A stretch of DNA of 29,964 nt from Bacillota bacterium. Lineage in GTDB: Bacteria > Bacillota > Clostridia > Acetivibrionales > DSM-1351. Under the pieces are notes generated by a model. It saw only the letters and a list, made by a program, of their open reading frames with translations, did not search any database and was not told the DNA's origin. The position numbers and the translations under genes were made by a program. The stretch lies in assembly GCA_023391425.1 (NCBI GenBank), contig JAEWAX010000160.1:1-29964 (forward strand). The letters are read 5' to 3'. Every line of letters starts with the position of its first letter. Position 1 is the first letter of the stretch. Positions 8,437 to 15,850 of this stretch are shown here, one piece after another.

Positions 8437-8931
8437 ATGGGAGAAAAAAATAAAGAAATTAAAGGAATTTCATTACTTGGAAACCAGAATGCAGATTATA
8501 ATTTTGACTATAATCCTGGAATCCTCGAAAGATTTGAAAATAAGCATCAAGAGAATGATTATTTTGTTAAGTTTAATTGTCCAGAGTTTACAAGCCTGTG
8601 CCCAATAACTGGTCAACCAGATTTTGCTACTATATATATTTCATATGTACCCAATATATATATGGTCGAAAGTAAATCACTGAAGCTCTATTTATTCAGC
8701 TTTAGAAATCATGGTGATTTTCATGAGGACTGTGTTAATAAAATTATGAAAGATCTTATTAAGCTTATGGATCCAAAATATATTGAGGTTTGGGGAAAAT
8801 TCACTCCAAGAGGAGGTATATCCATCGACCCATACTGCAATTATGGAAAAGAAGGAACAGATTGGACTGAGACAGCGAAGAAAAGACTTCATATGCATGA
8901 TTTATATCCTGAAAATATAAATAACCGATAA
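8437..8931 (+). CDS. queF: NADPH-dependent 7-cyano-7-deazaguanine reductase QueF
   Basis: A 164-residue unimodular QueF (type I, T-fold superfamily) that reduces the nitrile of preQ0 to the amine of preQ1 with NADPH, in queuosine tRNA modification. The catalytic Cys is C55 in SLCPITGQPDFATI with the acid D62 seven residues on, and the HGDFHED segment carries H96 and E97. These positions equal those of the Bacillus subtilis enzyme as I recall it. AAAGGAGG precedes the start, and the gene lies 10 bases after queT in the preQ1-regulated transcript. No queC, queD or queE is present, so preQ0 is either imported or made from genes elsewhere. Confidence 0.95.
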   Translation: MGEKNKEIKGISLLGNQNADYNFDYNPGILERFENKHQENDYFVKFNCPEFTSLCPITGQPDFATIYISYVPNIYMVESKSLKLYLFSFRNHGDFHEDCVNKIMKDLIKLMDPKYIEVWGKFTPRGGISIDPYCNYGKEGTDWTETAKKRLHMHDLYPENINNR

Positions 8932-8937
8932 TATGTG

Positions 8938-8967
8938 TTGACAGGATTTTGATTATATGGTTTTATA
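8938..8967 (+). promoter_or_regulatory. Probable sigma-A promoter of the riboflavin operon
   Basis: A perfect TTGACA (8938-8943) is followed after 17-18 bases by TTTTAT or TTTATA (8961-8967). Transcription would begin near 8975, about 90 bases before the FMN riboswitch; a nearer promoter is not excluded. Confidence 0.5.
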
Positions 8968-9062
8968 TATATAAAAGTTTTTATGCATAAAAATGTAGTA
9001 AGTATTTGTAGGGTTTAATTAAATAGTTTAAAAGATATTGATTAAGTACAATTTAATATATG

Positions 9063-9170
9063 TTCTTCAGGGAGAGGTGAAATTCCTTACCGGCGGTAAA
9101 GCCCGCGAGCCTTAATAGGCTGATCTGGTTAGTTTCCAGGGCCGACAGTATAGTCTGGATGAGAGAAGAA
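9063..9170 (+). promoter_or_regulatory. FMN riboswitch (RFN element)
   Basis: The closing helix pairs TTCTTC (9063-9068) with GAAGAA (9165-9170). Between them are the family's conserved blocks: AGGGAGAGGTGAAATTCC, ACCGGCGGTAAAGCCCGCGA, the TGATCTGGT segment, and GGGCCGACAGTATAGTCTGG. It lies 86 bases upstream of ribD and just before a terminator. FMN binding is expected to switch off the riboflavin operon by premature termination. Confidence 0.97.
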
Positions 9171-9196
9171 TTGTTTCTAGTTTTATTTGTTTACCT

Positions 9197-9228
9197 ATCC
9201 CTGGAGTATTTTTCTCTAGGGATTTTTT
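9197..9228 (+). terminator. Expression-platform terminator of the FMN riboswitch
   Basis: ATCCCTGGAG (9197-9206) pairs with CTCTAGGGAT (9214-9223), one G-T pair, 7-base loop, followed by five T. It sits between the aptamer and the ribD ribosome site. Confidence 0.88.
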
Positions 9229-9256
9229 GTGCTTTGGAAAAGAATGGAGGTGAATT

Positions 9257-10378
9257 ATGAGTATACATGAAGCCTATATGAAAAGAGCTTTGGAATTAGC
9301 AAAGGGAGGATGGGGAAGAACAAATCCCAATCCATTGGTTGGAGCAGTAATCGTCAAGAATGGAGAGATAATTTCAGAGGGTTATCACCAAGTACTTGGA
9401 GGTGCTCATGCTGAAGTGTCTGCCTTCAATAATGCTAAGCAGAGTGTAAGGGGGAGTACGCTCTATGTCAATCTAGAGCCATGCTCACACTATGGAAGAA
9501 CGCCCCCTTGTGCAAAGGCAATTATTGAAGCTGGAATTAGCAAAGTTGTGGTTGCGATGGAAGATCCAAATTCAAAAGTATCTGGGCGTGGGATAAAAAT
9601 GTTGCAGGATGCTGGTATTGAAGTAGTTGTAGGTGTTCTTGAAAAAGAGGCTAAAACACTAAATGAAATATTCATAAAATATATTACCCATAAAGTTCCT
9701 TTTGTGATTATGAAAACCGCGATGACTCTAGATGGCAAGATAGCCTCAGCTTATGGTGATTCCAAGTGGATTTCGGGAGAAAGCTCAAGGCAGCAGGTGC
9801 ACATTGTACGAGACAGGGTTTCAGCCATTATGGTAGGGGTTAATACAGTATTAATTGATAATCCTGCACTTACTACAAGGCTTAGTTCAGGTAGGGGAAG
9901 GGACGCTGTAAGAATTATTGTAGATAGCAGGGGAGTAATACCTATAGATAGTCAGGTTATTAATGTGGAAGCCTCAGCAGGTGTGATTATTGCCACAACA
10001 TTAATGATTGAAAGTGAAAAAGAAAAACAGCTAGAAGATAAGGGCGTCAGAGTTTTAAAGCTAGATAGATTGGATGGGCATGTTGATCTGAATAAACTAA
10101 TGCAGGAATTGTATAAGCTTGAAATTGACAGTGTCCTTTTAGAAGGAGGCGGAGGTTTAAATGCAGCAGCCTTAAATTCGGGAATAGTAGATAAGGCGAT
10201 GATTTTTATTGCACCTAAATTCATTGGAGGTAGGGATGCAAAAACTCCTGTGGAGGGAGAAGGAATTCAGTTTATGAAGAATGCTATAAACTTGAAAGAT
10301 GTCTCTATAAGCAGATTTGATGAGGATATTCTTATTGAGGGATATGTGAAAGGAGAGTCATGTTTACAGGAATTGTAG
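9257..10378 (+). CDS. ribD: Bifunctional riboflavin deaminase/reductase RibD
   Basis: A 373-residue enzyme with an N-terminal cytidine-deaminase-like domain (about 1-145) and a C-terminal reductase domain (about 148-365). Zinc-site motifs GAHAEVSA and EPCSHYGRTPPCAKA are present, and the reductase has MKTAMTLDGKIA and SKWISG. It deaminates the pyrimidine made from GTP and reduces its ribose, the second and third steps of riboflavin synthesis. GGAGGTG precedes the ATG by 5-6 bases. It is the first gene of ribD-ribE-ribBA-ribH behind the FMN riboswitch and overlaps ribE by 19 bases. Length is normal for the family. Confidence 0.96.
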   Translation: MSIHEAYMKRALELAKGGWGRTNPNPLVGAVIVKNGEIISEGYHQVLGGAHAEVSAFNNAKQSVRGSTLYVNLEPCSHYGRTPPCAKAIIEAGISKVVVAMEDPNSKVSGRGIKMLQDAGIEVVVGVLEKEAKTLNEIFIKYITHKVPFVIMKTAMTLDGKIASAYGDSKWISGESSRQQVHIVRDRVSAIMVGVNTVLIDNPALTTRLSSGRGRDAVRIIVDSRGVIPIDSQVINVEASAGVIIATTLMIESEKEKQLEDKGVRVLKLDRLDGHVDLNKLMQELYKLEIDSVLLEGGGGLNAAALNSGIVDKAMIFIAPKFIGGRDAKTPVEGEGIQFMKNAINLKDVSISRFDEDILIEGYVKGESCLQEL

Positions 10379-11013
10379 AGGAAGTAGGAAGTATTAGAGA
10401 AATTATACATGGAAGCTTATCGATAAAGCTTTCCATAAATTGCTCCAAAATACTTAAGGATGTAAAAATAGGTGACAGTATTGCTGTAAATGGTATTTGC
10501 CTTACAGTAATTGACCTAGCTTCTTCGTGGTTTAGCGTAGATGTTATGCCGGAAACCATGAGAAGGACAAGCCTGCAAAAGCTGGCTATATCTGATAAAG
10601 TCAATTTGGAGAGGGCTTTAAGCTTATCAGATAGGCTGGGAGGTCATATTGTAACTGGACATATCGATGGAACAGGAATTGTTAATAGCAGAGTTGAGGA
10701 AGATAATGCTGTGTGGCTTACGGTTGAAGCTTCGAAAGCTATTATGAAATACATTGTGTTAAAAGGTTCAGTTGCGATAGATGGTACAAGCCTAACTGTC
10801 GCCAGCTTGGATGAAAAAAGTTTCAAGGTATCACTAATACCATTTACTGTGGGAGATACAACTCTTGGGTATAGAAAAGCAGGCGACCAGATAAATATCG
10901 AGTGTGATGTAATTGGCAAATACGTGGAAAGGCTTCTAAATGTGAATATTCAGGAGCAAAAATACAAAAAAGATATTACTATTGATTTTCTAAAAAGCAA
11001 TGGATTTGCATAA
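10360..11013 (+). CDS. ribE: Riboflavin synthase alpha subunit RibE
   Basis: A 217-residue protein built of two homologous lumazine-binding barrels. The first begins MFTGIVEEVG and holds AVNGICLTV; the second begins after GGHIVTGHIDGTG and holds AIDGTSLTV. It dismutates two 6,7-dimethyl-8-ribityllumazine molecules into riboflavin and the pyrimidine precursor. The ribosome site AAAGGAG lies inside the ribD tail and the ORF overlaps ribD by 19 bases, which implies coupled translation. A 107-base gap with a strong palindrome separates it from ribBA. The homologous gene is called ribC in some species. Confidence 0.95.
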   Translation: MFTGIVEEVGSIREIIHGSLSIKLSINCSKILKDVKIGDSIAVNGICLTVIDLASSWFSVDVMPETMRRTSLQKLAISDKVNLERALSLSDRLGGHIVTGHIDGTGIVNSRVEEDNAVWLTVEASKAIMKYIVLKGSVAIDGTSLTVASLDEKSFKVSLIPFTVGDTTLGYRKAGDQINIECDVIGKYVERLLNVNIQEQKYKKDITIDFLKSNGFA

Positions 11014-11016
11014 GCA

Positions 11017-11066
11017 GATCTCTAATATTCAGTGGGAGTGCCTACTCACACTGAATATTAGAGATC
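11017..11066. repeat. Near-perfect 50-base palindrome inside the rib operon
   Basis: The arms 11017-11034 and 11049-11066 are an exact 18-base inverted repeat (GATCTCTAATATTCAGTG and its complement). Pairing continues inward with one mismatch to a loop of about 4 bases. There is no T-run, so it is not an ordinary terminator. It begins 3 bases after the ribE stop and could shield the ribDE message 3' end, act as an RNA processing site, or be a mobile palindromic unit. Confidence 0.75.
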
Positions 11067-11095
11067 GCAATACAGGGCGGTAGACGTGGGATAAA
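11067..11095 (+). repeat. Intergenic repeat motif, short form
   Basis: The motif GCAATACAGG followed by GCGGTAGACGTGGGATAAA is matched at 15726-15792, where the same left end GCAATACAGG and a right end GGCGGTAGGCATCGAATAAA flank extra bases. Both copies start within about 60 bases after a stop codon. The short form directly follows the palindrome at 11017-11066. Confidence 0.5.
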
Positions 11096-11120
11096 CAAAA
11101 ACTGAACGGAGGGGAACAAA

Positions 11121-12329
11121 ATGGAATTTAATTCTATAGAAGAAGCAGTTGAAGATATACGTGATGGGAAAATGATCATAGTATTAGATGATGAGGATAG
11201 GGAAAATGAGGGAGATATATTGATGGCGGCAGAAAAAGTGACACCTGAGTGTGTTAACTTTATGGTTACCTTTGCAAAAGGATTGATTTGTGTACCACTA
11301 ACACAAGAGCGTGCCCGAATTCTAGAGCTAGACCTAATGGTTGAGAGAAACACTGAAAGTATGAAAACCTCATTTACGGTTACAGTTGACCATAAGAGTT
11401 CAACCACTGGTATATCAGCTTTTGAAAGGGCAAATACAATAAAAGAGTTGGCTAACTCAAAATCAATAAGTAATGATTTCTTACGACCAGGACATATATT
11501 TCCGTTGATAGCCAGGGATGGAGGAGTGCTGAAACGTTCAGGGCATACCGAAGCAGCTGTGGATCTTGCCAAAATAGCTGGTTTACAACCGGCTGGAGCT
11601 ATATGTGAGATTATGAATGATGATGGAACAATGGCAAGATTACCTCAGTTAATGGAATTTGCCAAAAAGCATGGTCTAAAAATTATTACTGTAGCAGATC
11701 TGATTAAATATAGAAGAGATAAAGAAAAGGTTGTGAGAGCCGCTGCTTTAGCCAAACTCCCAACGCAATACGGAGAATTCAATATTGTTGCCTATGAAAA
11801 CATTGTTAATGGCGAGCATCATGTAGCTTTGGTAAAAGGGAATATTGCTTCCGATGAACCGGTATTAGTAAGAGTTCACTCTGAATGTCTCACGGGTGAT
11901 GCTTTCCACTCTCAAAGATGCGACTGTGGAGAACAGCTCGATGCTGCGATGAGACAGATAAGTGAAGAAGGAAGAGGGGTTCTCCTATATATGCGACAAG
12001 AAGGGAGAGGTATAGGCCTTGTAAATAAAATACGTGCTTATGAACTTCAGGACAAAGGCAAAGATACAGTTGAAGCAAATGAACTATTGGGCTTTGCACC
12101 AGATCTCAGAGAATATGGTACAGGCGCACAGATTCTATATGATCTTGGCATCAGAAAAATTAGACTTTTAACTAATAATCCTAAGAAGATAGTAGGTCTA
12201 AGCGGGTACGGACTAGAAATAGTTGAGAGAGTTCAGATTCAGATGGAACCCAAGCAAGCCAACGAGTTCTATATGAGGACAAAAAAAGAAAAAATGGGTC
12301 ATATCCTAAACGGCTTTAATAAGGAATAA
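11121..12329 (+). CDS. ribBA: Bifunctional DHBP synthase/GTP cyclohydrolase II RibBA
   Basis: A 402-residue fusion of the two entry enzymes of riboflavin synthesis. The N-terminal DHBP synthase (about 1-200) has DDEDRENEGD, KGLICVPL and GHTEAAVDL and would make 3,4-dihydroxy-2-butanone 4-phosphate from ribulose 5-phosphate. The C-terminal GTP cyclohydrolase II (about 205-400) has VRVHSECLTGD and SQRCDCG, which supply the zinc-binding Cys residues, and RQEGRGIGL. Both active sites look intact. The ribosome site GGAGGGG precedes the ATG. It is the third gene of the operon and is separated from ribH by 141 bases of AT-rich DNA with a short tandem repeat. Confidence 0.96.
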   Translation: MEFNSIEEAVEDIRDGKMIIVLDDEDRENEGDILMAAEKVTPECVNFMVTFAKGLICVPLTQERARILELDLMVERNTESMKTSFTVTVDHKSSTTGISAFERANTIKELANSKSISNDFLRPGHIFPLIARDGGVLKRSGHTEAAVDLAKIAGLQPAGAICEIMNDDGTMARLPQLMEFAKKHGLKIITVADLIKYRRDKEKVVRAAALAKLPTQYGEFNIVAYENIVNGEHHVALVKGNIASDEPVLVRVHSECLTGDAFHSQRCDCGEQLDAAMRQISEEGRGVLLYMRQEGRGIGLVNKIRAYELQDKGKDTVEANELLGFAPDLREYGTGAQILYDLGIRKIRLLTNNPKKIVGLSGYGLEIVERVQIQMEPKQANEFYMRTKKEKMGHILNGFNKE

Positions 12330-12418
12330 AACCTATAATGAATTATAATCAATAGTGTCTTATTACGACAATATAAAATCGAGGTAAATAAATAATACAG
12401 TTAAAATAAAAAATTTAA

Positions 12419-12455
12419 CTAAATAAATTATCTAAATAAATAATCTAAATAAATC
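12419..12455 (+). repeat. Three tandem 13-base AT-rich units before ribH
   Basis: CTAAATAAATTAT (12419-12431), CTAAATAAATAAT (12432-12444) and a partial CTAAATAAATC (12445-12455) run directly into the ribH ribosome site CAGGAGG. An AT hairpin AGTTAAA/TTTAACT lies just upstream. The stretch would be an unstructured leader favouring ribosome access, or simple slippage expansion. Confidence 0.7.
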
Positions 12456-12470
12456 AGGAGGACAAAAGCA

Positions 12471-12941
12471 ATGTCAATTAAAACATATGAAGGCAATTTA
12501 ATTGCTAAGGATTTAAAGTTCGGAATTATCATAGGGCGTTTTAATGAATTCATCAGTAGCAAACTGTTAGGAGGAGCAATTGACGGACTAGTAAGACATG
12601 GAGCAAATGAGCCAGATATCGAAACAGCTTGGGTACCAGGAGCTTTTGAAATTCCACTTGTTGCACAAAAGATGGCCGCATCAAAAAGATATGATGCAAT
12701 AATTTGTGTGGGAGCAGTAATAAGAGGGTCAACTCCACATTTTGACTATGTTGCAGGGGAGGTGTCTAAAGGTATTGCAAAAGTGTCATTAGATGCTGGT
12801 ATTCCTGTAACATTTGGGGTTTTGACTACCGACACCATTGAGCAGGCTATTGAAAGAGCAGGTACAAAGGCAGGTAACAAAGGGTATGATGCTGCAGTCA
12901 CTGCCATCGAAATGGCAAACCTACTTAAACATATAAAATAA
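12471..12941 (+). CDS. ribH: 6,7-dimethyl-8-ribityllumazine synthase RibH
   Basis: A 156-residue lumazine synthase, full length, which condenses the RibD product with the butanone phosphate from RibBA to give the substrate of RibE. The motifs WVPGAFEIPL, GAVIRGSTPHFDYV (with the conserved His) and GVLTTDTIEQAIERAG are present. Members form 60-subunit shells or pentamers. CAGGAGG precedes the ATG by 10 bases. It is the last gene of the rib operon; no clear T-run terminator follows at once, and a foldback repeat (12982-13098) with a T-run lies 40 bases downstream. Confidence 0.97.
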   Translation: MSIKTYEGNLIAKDLKFGIIIGRFNEFISSKLLGGAIDGLVRHGANEPDIETAWVPGAFEIPLVAQKMAASKRYDAIICVGAVIRGSTPHFDYVAGEVSKGIAKVSLDAGIPVTFGVLTTDTIEQAIERAGTKAGNKGYDAAVTAIEMANLLKHIK

Positions 12942-12981
12942 TATGACATGTATTATTGGTCAATGCTAACTGTCTTATTTA

Positions 12982-13098
12982 GGCCGTTGCGAAATTAGAA
13001 AATACAAATATTTACTTTTTACTAAAATAGTACAGAAACACTTTTTTTATGTAATAATTCAAAATATATTATGCTGATATCAGTTTCGCTACGGCTCC
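12982..13098. repeat. Foldback repeat copy B, short MITE-like form
   Basis: The left end GGCCGTTGCGAAATTA is an imperfect inverted copy of the right end, which reads CAGTTTCGCTACGGCTCC. The stretch from about 13032 (GTACAGAA) to 13098 aligns base by base with 23491-23559 of copy C, and the left 50 bases align with the left arm of copy C. The two arms are fused at GTAC, so about 285 bases of the interior of copy C are missing. A T-run follows the right end. Copy B sits between ribH and the next gene. Confidence 0.7.
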
Positions 13099-13151
13099 TT
13101 TTTTCATAGTATAGATTAAAAGCAATAATATGTGGTGCAGGGAAGTGCTTT

Positions 13152-14168
13152 ATGTCTATACATTATAAAAACTTAGAAAAAATTGAATTGTTAGATGAAA
13201 TTAGGCTTAATAAGGGCAATGATAGGATGAAATCAATTTTCTGTGACTTGCTCAATAATAATACCGAAAAGGCAATTAAACTAATCAATGATACAAATGT
13301 ACAGTTTGCATCTCTATTTATACTTCAGAATGAAATTAAAAGAGCTGATATTTTTATTAAACTAAGTGAAAGAAATAAACATGCATTAGAGATGACAAAT
13401 GGATTTTTGCTAAAAGAAATTTTAAATACTCAACGTTTATCATATGATTATAAGCAAGAGGACTATTCTACGCTAAAATGGATTTGGGAATCAGGACATA
13501 TTGATGATGGATTAGATGACCAATATGATGAAGTTTTAGATATGTCAGCAATAGTACTTGCTAAGGTTTATAATGACAGAACCTGTTTGCCTGCTATCGA
13601 AGAAGTGATTTTTAATCGCTATAGAAAAGGAGCTTTTATATATGATTTGGTTTGGGCTTTCTTTGAGGTCGCAGATTTTGAAAATTTAATTATGGTGGCA
13701 AAACGTTTACAATCTTCTAATCCAAAAGATGTTAAGTTAGCACGAAGCTTACTGAACTTCATACCCTGCATATGTATGAATAGTAAGGAAGAGCATATCA
13801 AACAGTATAAATGCTCACTAAAATGGCTTAAACAAAACAAAGATTTCCTTTATTATACAGGAGCGACTTACCTTCAGACTAGCAATCCATATCGATATGC
13901 TATATCACTGGAAGCCAAGTATCTACAAAAAACTGTATATTATGCTAATGGAGAACTTTCTGAGTCACTATCAGAATACGAAAGTTCATGCTTGGATAGA
14001 TTTATGAAATTAGATGATGATTTTAAGTTGTACCTTTCAAATTGTTCATCTATTTTGTATCAAAAAAGTAAATATAGCTGGAATAAATGGCTGCAAAGTC
14101 CAATTGATAAGCAAATAGAGATTGCAAAGAGGATTATGGAGGAGCACAATGATAAAAATAGCAGGTAG
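13152..14168 (+). CDS. Hypothetical protein coupled to transglutaminase tgl
   Basis: A 338-residue protein that I do not recognise. It is soluble, without signal peptide or membrane segment, rich in Lys, Asp, Leu and Ile, and appears almost entirely helical with a HEAT-like or TPR-like feel. A Cys-containing segment (FIPCICMNSKEEH, about residues 202-214) stands out, and the tail SKYSWNKWLQSPIDKQIEIA is Trp-rich. The ATG has an AGGGAAG ribosome site 7-8 bases upstream. Its stop overlaps the tgl start by 20 bases, so the two proteins are made together. A partner, substrate or adaptor of the spore-coat transglutaminase is a reasonable inference from that coupling only. Confidence 0.75.
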   Translation: MSIHYKNLEKIELLDEIRLNKGNDRMKSIFCDLLNNNTEKAIKLINDTNVQFASLFILQNEIKRADIFIKLSERNKHALEMTNGFLLKEILNTQRLSYDYKQEDYSTLKWIWESGHIDDGLDDQYDEVLDMSAIVLAKVYNDRTCLPAIEEVIFNRYRKGAFIYDLVWAFFEVADFENLIMVAKRLQSSNPKDVKLARSLLNFIPCICMNSKEEHIKQYKCSLKWLKQNKDFLYYTGATYLQTSNPYRYAISLEAKYLQKTVYYANGELSESLSEYESSCLDRFMKLDDDFKLYLSNCSSILYQKSKYSWNKWLQSPIDKQIEIAKRIMEEHNDKNSR

Positions 14169-14958
14169 TTTAGTAAACTCCAATACCATTATTAATAATT
14201 ATACTCAGAACAGTACTGAGAAGCAGATCGTTAGTATATTAGCTTCAAGCAGTAAGGTTTATAATTATGATTCTCAAAACCAACTAGATTTTGAACTAAA
14301 ACTGCGGGAAAGTATTATAAATGCAGCAAAAGATCTCTATCAGAGCCATTTATCTTTCAAAATTTTCCGTAAATCTAAATGTAATCAGGATTTCTGGAAC
14401 AGAACAATGGAAGGTGGTTTCGCTTTAAAGTATGGAATTAAACCATCTGAAGCAATAAAAGATATTTTCATTCATAGTTCAAGTTATGGAACTGAGTGTT
14501 CAACTGCAATAGTTATTATTTATTATAAGGCTTTGTTGGATATATTTCCTGAAGAGCTTTTCAATAGTTTATTTTCACAAATATATTTAATGAACTGGCA
14601 GCATCTTGATAGTGATCTTGGTATAGTGGATTACATGAATGCGGCAGATTATTTACCTGGTGATTGCAGATACTTTAAAAATCCTGATGTTGATCCCTTG
14701 AATCCTGAATGGCAGGGAGAAAATGTTATCGATTTAGGTAATAATATTTATTTTGGTCATGGTATAGGTATAGCAGATGCTGAGAAAATAATTGAAAAAT
14801 TAAATAAAAAAAGAATAAGTGGGTCAAAAGTATCTGCATATTTAATGAATTTCGCCAAGCGTCCTAATTTTAAATATCTGAGCTATAAATACGACAGTTT
14901 TTCACCACGGTTACAAGAAACAGGAATTCCGATAGAGTCTATTAAAATGCAATTATAG
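14149..14958 (+). CDS. tgl: Protein-glutamine gamma-glutamyltransferase Tgl (spore coat transglutaminase)
   Basis: A 269-residue protein that aligns over most of its length with my recollection of the 245-residue Bacillus subtilis Tgl, which cross-links coat proteins through Gln-Lys bonds. The catalytic Cys is C117 in TECSTAIVIIYYKAL, and the segment GDCRYFKNP...QGENVIDLGNNIYFGHGIGI supplies E191 and H204. The ATG at 14149 was chosen over 14122 because GGAGGAG lies 4-5 bases upstream. N-terminal extra residues (about 8-40) exceed the Bacillus protein. The gene overlaps an upstream unknown gene by 20 bases. It indicates a spore former; late mother-cell expression is expected from the family, but no clear sigma-K promoter was found. 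Confidence 0.92.
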   Translation: MIKIAGSLVNSNTIINNYTQNSTEKQIVSILASSSKVYNYDSQNQLDFELKLRESIINAAKDLYQSHLSFKIFRKSKCNQDFWNRTMEGGFALKYGIKPSEAIKDIFIHSSSYGTECSTAIVIIYYKALLDIFPEELFNSLFSQIYLMNWQHLDSDLGIVDYMNAADYLPGDCRYFKNPDVDPLNPEWQGENVIDLGNNIYFGHGIGIADAEKIIEKLNKKRISGSKVSAYLMNFAKRPNFKYLSYKYDSFSPRLQETGIPIESIKMQL

Positions 14959-15008
14959 GTCTATTTATAGCTGTTGAAGATGTATTGTTAATATATAAGT
15001 TAAAAGAT

Positions 15009-15066
15009 TTGACAAAACTATCAAGTGTTAGTATTATATACGTATAAACTAACGCTTGATAGTTTT
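15009..15066 (+). promoter_or_regulatory. TetR promoter with inverted-repeat operator
   Basis: A canonical promoter, TTGACA (15009-15014), 17 bases, TATTAT (15032-15037), is wrapped by a 19-base inverted repeat with one mismatch: AAAACTATCAAGTGTTAGT (15014-15032) and ACTAACGCTTGATAGTTTT (15048-15066). The left arm fills the spacer and the right arm covers the region after +1, and each arm is itself a partial palindrome (AACTA...TAGTT). This fits autorepression by the TetR gene 31 bases downstream. The right arm ends in six T, so the hairpin could also terminate the tgl message. Confidence 0.7.
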
Positions 15067-15096
15067 TTGCTAATTAAAAAAGTAGAGGTGATAAGC

Positions 15097-15723
15097 ATGG
15101 AGACTATTGCGATAAAGCAAAACACAAAGCAAAAGATATTTGATACATCAATAGAGCTGTTTTCAAAAAAAGGCTTTAATGGTGTATCTATGAGGGAAAT
15201 AGCAAAGGTTGTAGGGATAAAAGAAAGTTCAATTTATAATCACTATAAAAGTAAAGATGAGATAATAGATAGTATATTTGATTTTTTCGCAAGCTCAATT
15301 AAAAACTATAGGCCTTCTGAAACAGAGCTAAAGAATATGGTGAGTTACATGACTCCAGAGGATTTACTTAAGCAGCTCCTCATAAGGTATGGCAATGCAC
15401 TCAATGGAAAACTAGATTGCATCGCAAGGATAATATATTCAGAACAATTTAAAAATGAGAAGGCAAAGAAAATAATGCAGGAAAATTTATTTATGGAGCC
15501 TGCAACATATACAAATGAATTACTCAATATGTTGCTAGAGAAAAAAATGATTAAGCAAGTAGATACCACCCTATTTGCAGATGAATATAATTATGTGCTA
15601 TTTGCATTAAGCTTTGAGTATGCACATGCGATAAATGATGGCAAAGATGTAGCACCTATTATAAAGAAGATGTTTAAGCATATAGAATTCATATGTAACT
15701 TTTTAAAAAAAGATGAAAATTAG
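15097..15723 (+). CDS. TetR/AcrR family transcriptional regulator
   Basis: A 208-residue TetR-type repressor. The N-terminal helix-turn-helix (about residues 10-57) reads KQKIFDTSIELFSKKGFNGV...SIYNHYKSKDEI, the standard TetR DNA-binding pattern; the C-terminal ligand domain is unassigned. The ATG at 15097 with GAGGTG upstream is preferred over the open-frame start at 15025, which lies inside the promoter-operator region. The downstream DUF998 membrane protein gene, 127 bases away, is the likely co-regulated target. Ligand unknown. Confidence 0.9.
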   Translation: METIAIKQNTKQKIFDTSIELFSKKGFNGVSMREIAKVVGIKESSIYNHYKSKDEIIDSIFDFFASSIKNYRPSETELKNMVSYMTPEDLLKQLLIRYGNALNGKLDCIARIIYSEQFKNEKAKKIMQENLFMEPATYTNELLNMLLEKKMIKQVDTTLFADEYNYVLFALSFEYAHAINDGKDVAPIIKKMFKHIEFICNFLKKDEN

Positions 15724-15725
15724 AA

Positions 15726-15792
15726 ATTGCAATACAGGATCGTAGCACCGCTTATAGGTGTAGGATATTAGTGGCGGTAGGCATCGAATAAA
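15726..15792 (+). repeat. Intergenic repeat motif, long form
   Basis: It begins TTGCAATACAGG three bases after a TetR stop codon and ends GGCGGTAGGCATCGAATAAA. Both ends match the short copy at 11067-11095, with about 35 extra bases between. The insert holds a hairpin (CACCGCT with AGTGGCG, one mismatch and one wobble). Confidence 0.5.
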
Positions 15793-15850
15793 TTCTAGCT
15801 ATATTAAAAAATGAACATATTAATAACATATAAATGAAAGGATTCTAGTT

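Noticed and set aside
13102..13112. Sigma-E/K-like -10 (CATAGTAT) before the gene preceding tgl
   Set aside because: No matching -35 at the right distance; the match is short and AT-rich DNA yields such hits by chance.
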